NCBI GenBank assembly: GCA_018830325.1
Contig: JAHJSQ010000032.1
Coordinates: 1 to 44,315, forward strand
Source of the DNA: Gammaproteobacteria bacterium
GTDB lineage: Bacteria; Pseudomonadota; Gammaproteobacteria; Methylococcales; Methylomonadaceae
DNA length: 44,315 nucleotides
Direction: 5' to 3'
Made by a program: the position numbers and the translations under genes. The stretch's first letter is position 1, and every line of letters begins with the position of its first letter. This document shows positions 44,144 to 44,315 of the stretch, in pieces. The notes below the pieces were generated by a model. That model had not been told where the DNA came from and made no database searches. It saw only the letters and a program-made list of their open reading frames with translations.

Positions 44144-44176
44144 GCGGAATGTCTCAATGTCATTGACACATTCCGC
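44144..44176. repeat. 33-bp palindrome at the cheB/IS3 junction
   Basis: GCGGAATGT and ACATTCCGC close a nearly perfect palindrome with the inner TCAATG-T-CATTGA. It lies exactly between the cheB fragment and the transposase fragment. It could be a third mobile piece, an element end or a preferred insertion site. Confidence 0.6.
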
Positions 44177-44315
44177 GGGCGACTCCGCGAGGGCGTAACG
44201 CCAAGCTGTTGCAAGGTTGCCAGCAGCGTTGCCCCTCTCATCGGGCTGCCGTTGTCGGAATGTAAGACCAACTGATGTCGTGGAATGCCTTCACGTTGGC
44301 AGAGATCGTTGATCA
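44173..44315 (-). mobile_element. IS3-family transposase fragment (partial, runs off the right edge)
   Basis: The minus strand translates to INDLCQREGIPRHQLVLHSD, NGSPMRGATLLATLQQLGVT, PSRSRPR, the integrase-core segment of IS3-family OrfB with the second catalytic Asp in HSDNGSP. The usual continuation (VSNDNPYSES) holding the catalytic Glu is absent, replaced by the palindrome. It is therefore truncated at its C-terminus. The N-terminal part would lie beyond the window. Confidence 0.8.

Overview
The window looks like chromosomal DNA of a gammaproteobacterium of moderate G+C content. hflD, a gene known almost only from Gammaproteobacteria, is the best taxonomic marker. The density of PAS, c-di-GMP and two-component genes and the many small palindromic intergenic repeats would suit a methanotroph of the Methylomicrobium/Methylotuvimicrobium type. 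That genus-level guess is inference; no methane oxidation gene is present.

Layout. 0.1-4.4 kb: a plant-type cofactor-independent phosphoglycerate mutase (gpmI) and, convergent to it, a divergent NAD-dependent DNA ligase. 4.7-15.8 kb: a signalling block on the plus strand. It holds a REC/HD-GYP regulator, a multi-PAS membrane protein with no output domain, a histidine kinase with an ethylene-receptor-like membrane domain translationally coupled to a large hybrid kinase (REC-PASx3-kinase-REC-HPt), and a REC-histidine kinase whose receiver is a paralogue of the HD-GYP one. 15.9-19.1 kb: a minus-strand run of EAL-HDOD protein, exported rhodanese, hflD and ABC ATPase. 19.5-22.6 kb: a copper-export set (CopZ-like chaperone, CopA ATPase, coupled lipoprotein). 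23.8-28.8 kb: a doubly degenerate GGDEF-EAL protein, a small membrane protein and an active-looking GAF-GGDEF cyclase. 29.3-36.7 kb: a seven-gene V/A-type ATPase operon ordered B-D-I-K-E-DUF2764-A. This is a circular permutation of the chlamydial/spirochaetal order, and the K subunit carries the Na+-ligand residues of Enterococcus NtpK. 37.4-39.1 kb: a chemoreceptor with a periplasmic c-type haem motif.

From 39.1 kb to the right edge coding density collapses. Only OsmC and a PfpI-family protein are intact. They sit among a MITE-like repeat, a HigB/HigA-type toxin-antitoxin pair with four single-base frameshifts, a cheB start fragment and an IS3-family transposase fragment that abut at a palindrome.

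The intergenic DNA holds several repeat families: a 67-bp palindromic unit (six copies plus a half copy, one copy nested inside another), a 230-300 bp element with about 28-bp imperfect terminal repeats ending in TATACC that carries the 67-bp unit, a 168/228-bp element with 19-20 bp terminal repeats, and smaller palindromes. None has a coding capacity I can support.

How the genes work together (inference). Gas, redox and haem sensors feed c-di-GMP enzymes and phosphorelays, copper is handled by an export operon, and a probable Na+-type rotary ATPase links ion gradients to ATP. The most notable items are the permuted V-ATPase operon with its Na+ signature, the ethylene-receptor-like kinase with Glu where plants have Asp25, and the nested repeat architecture.
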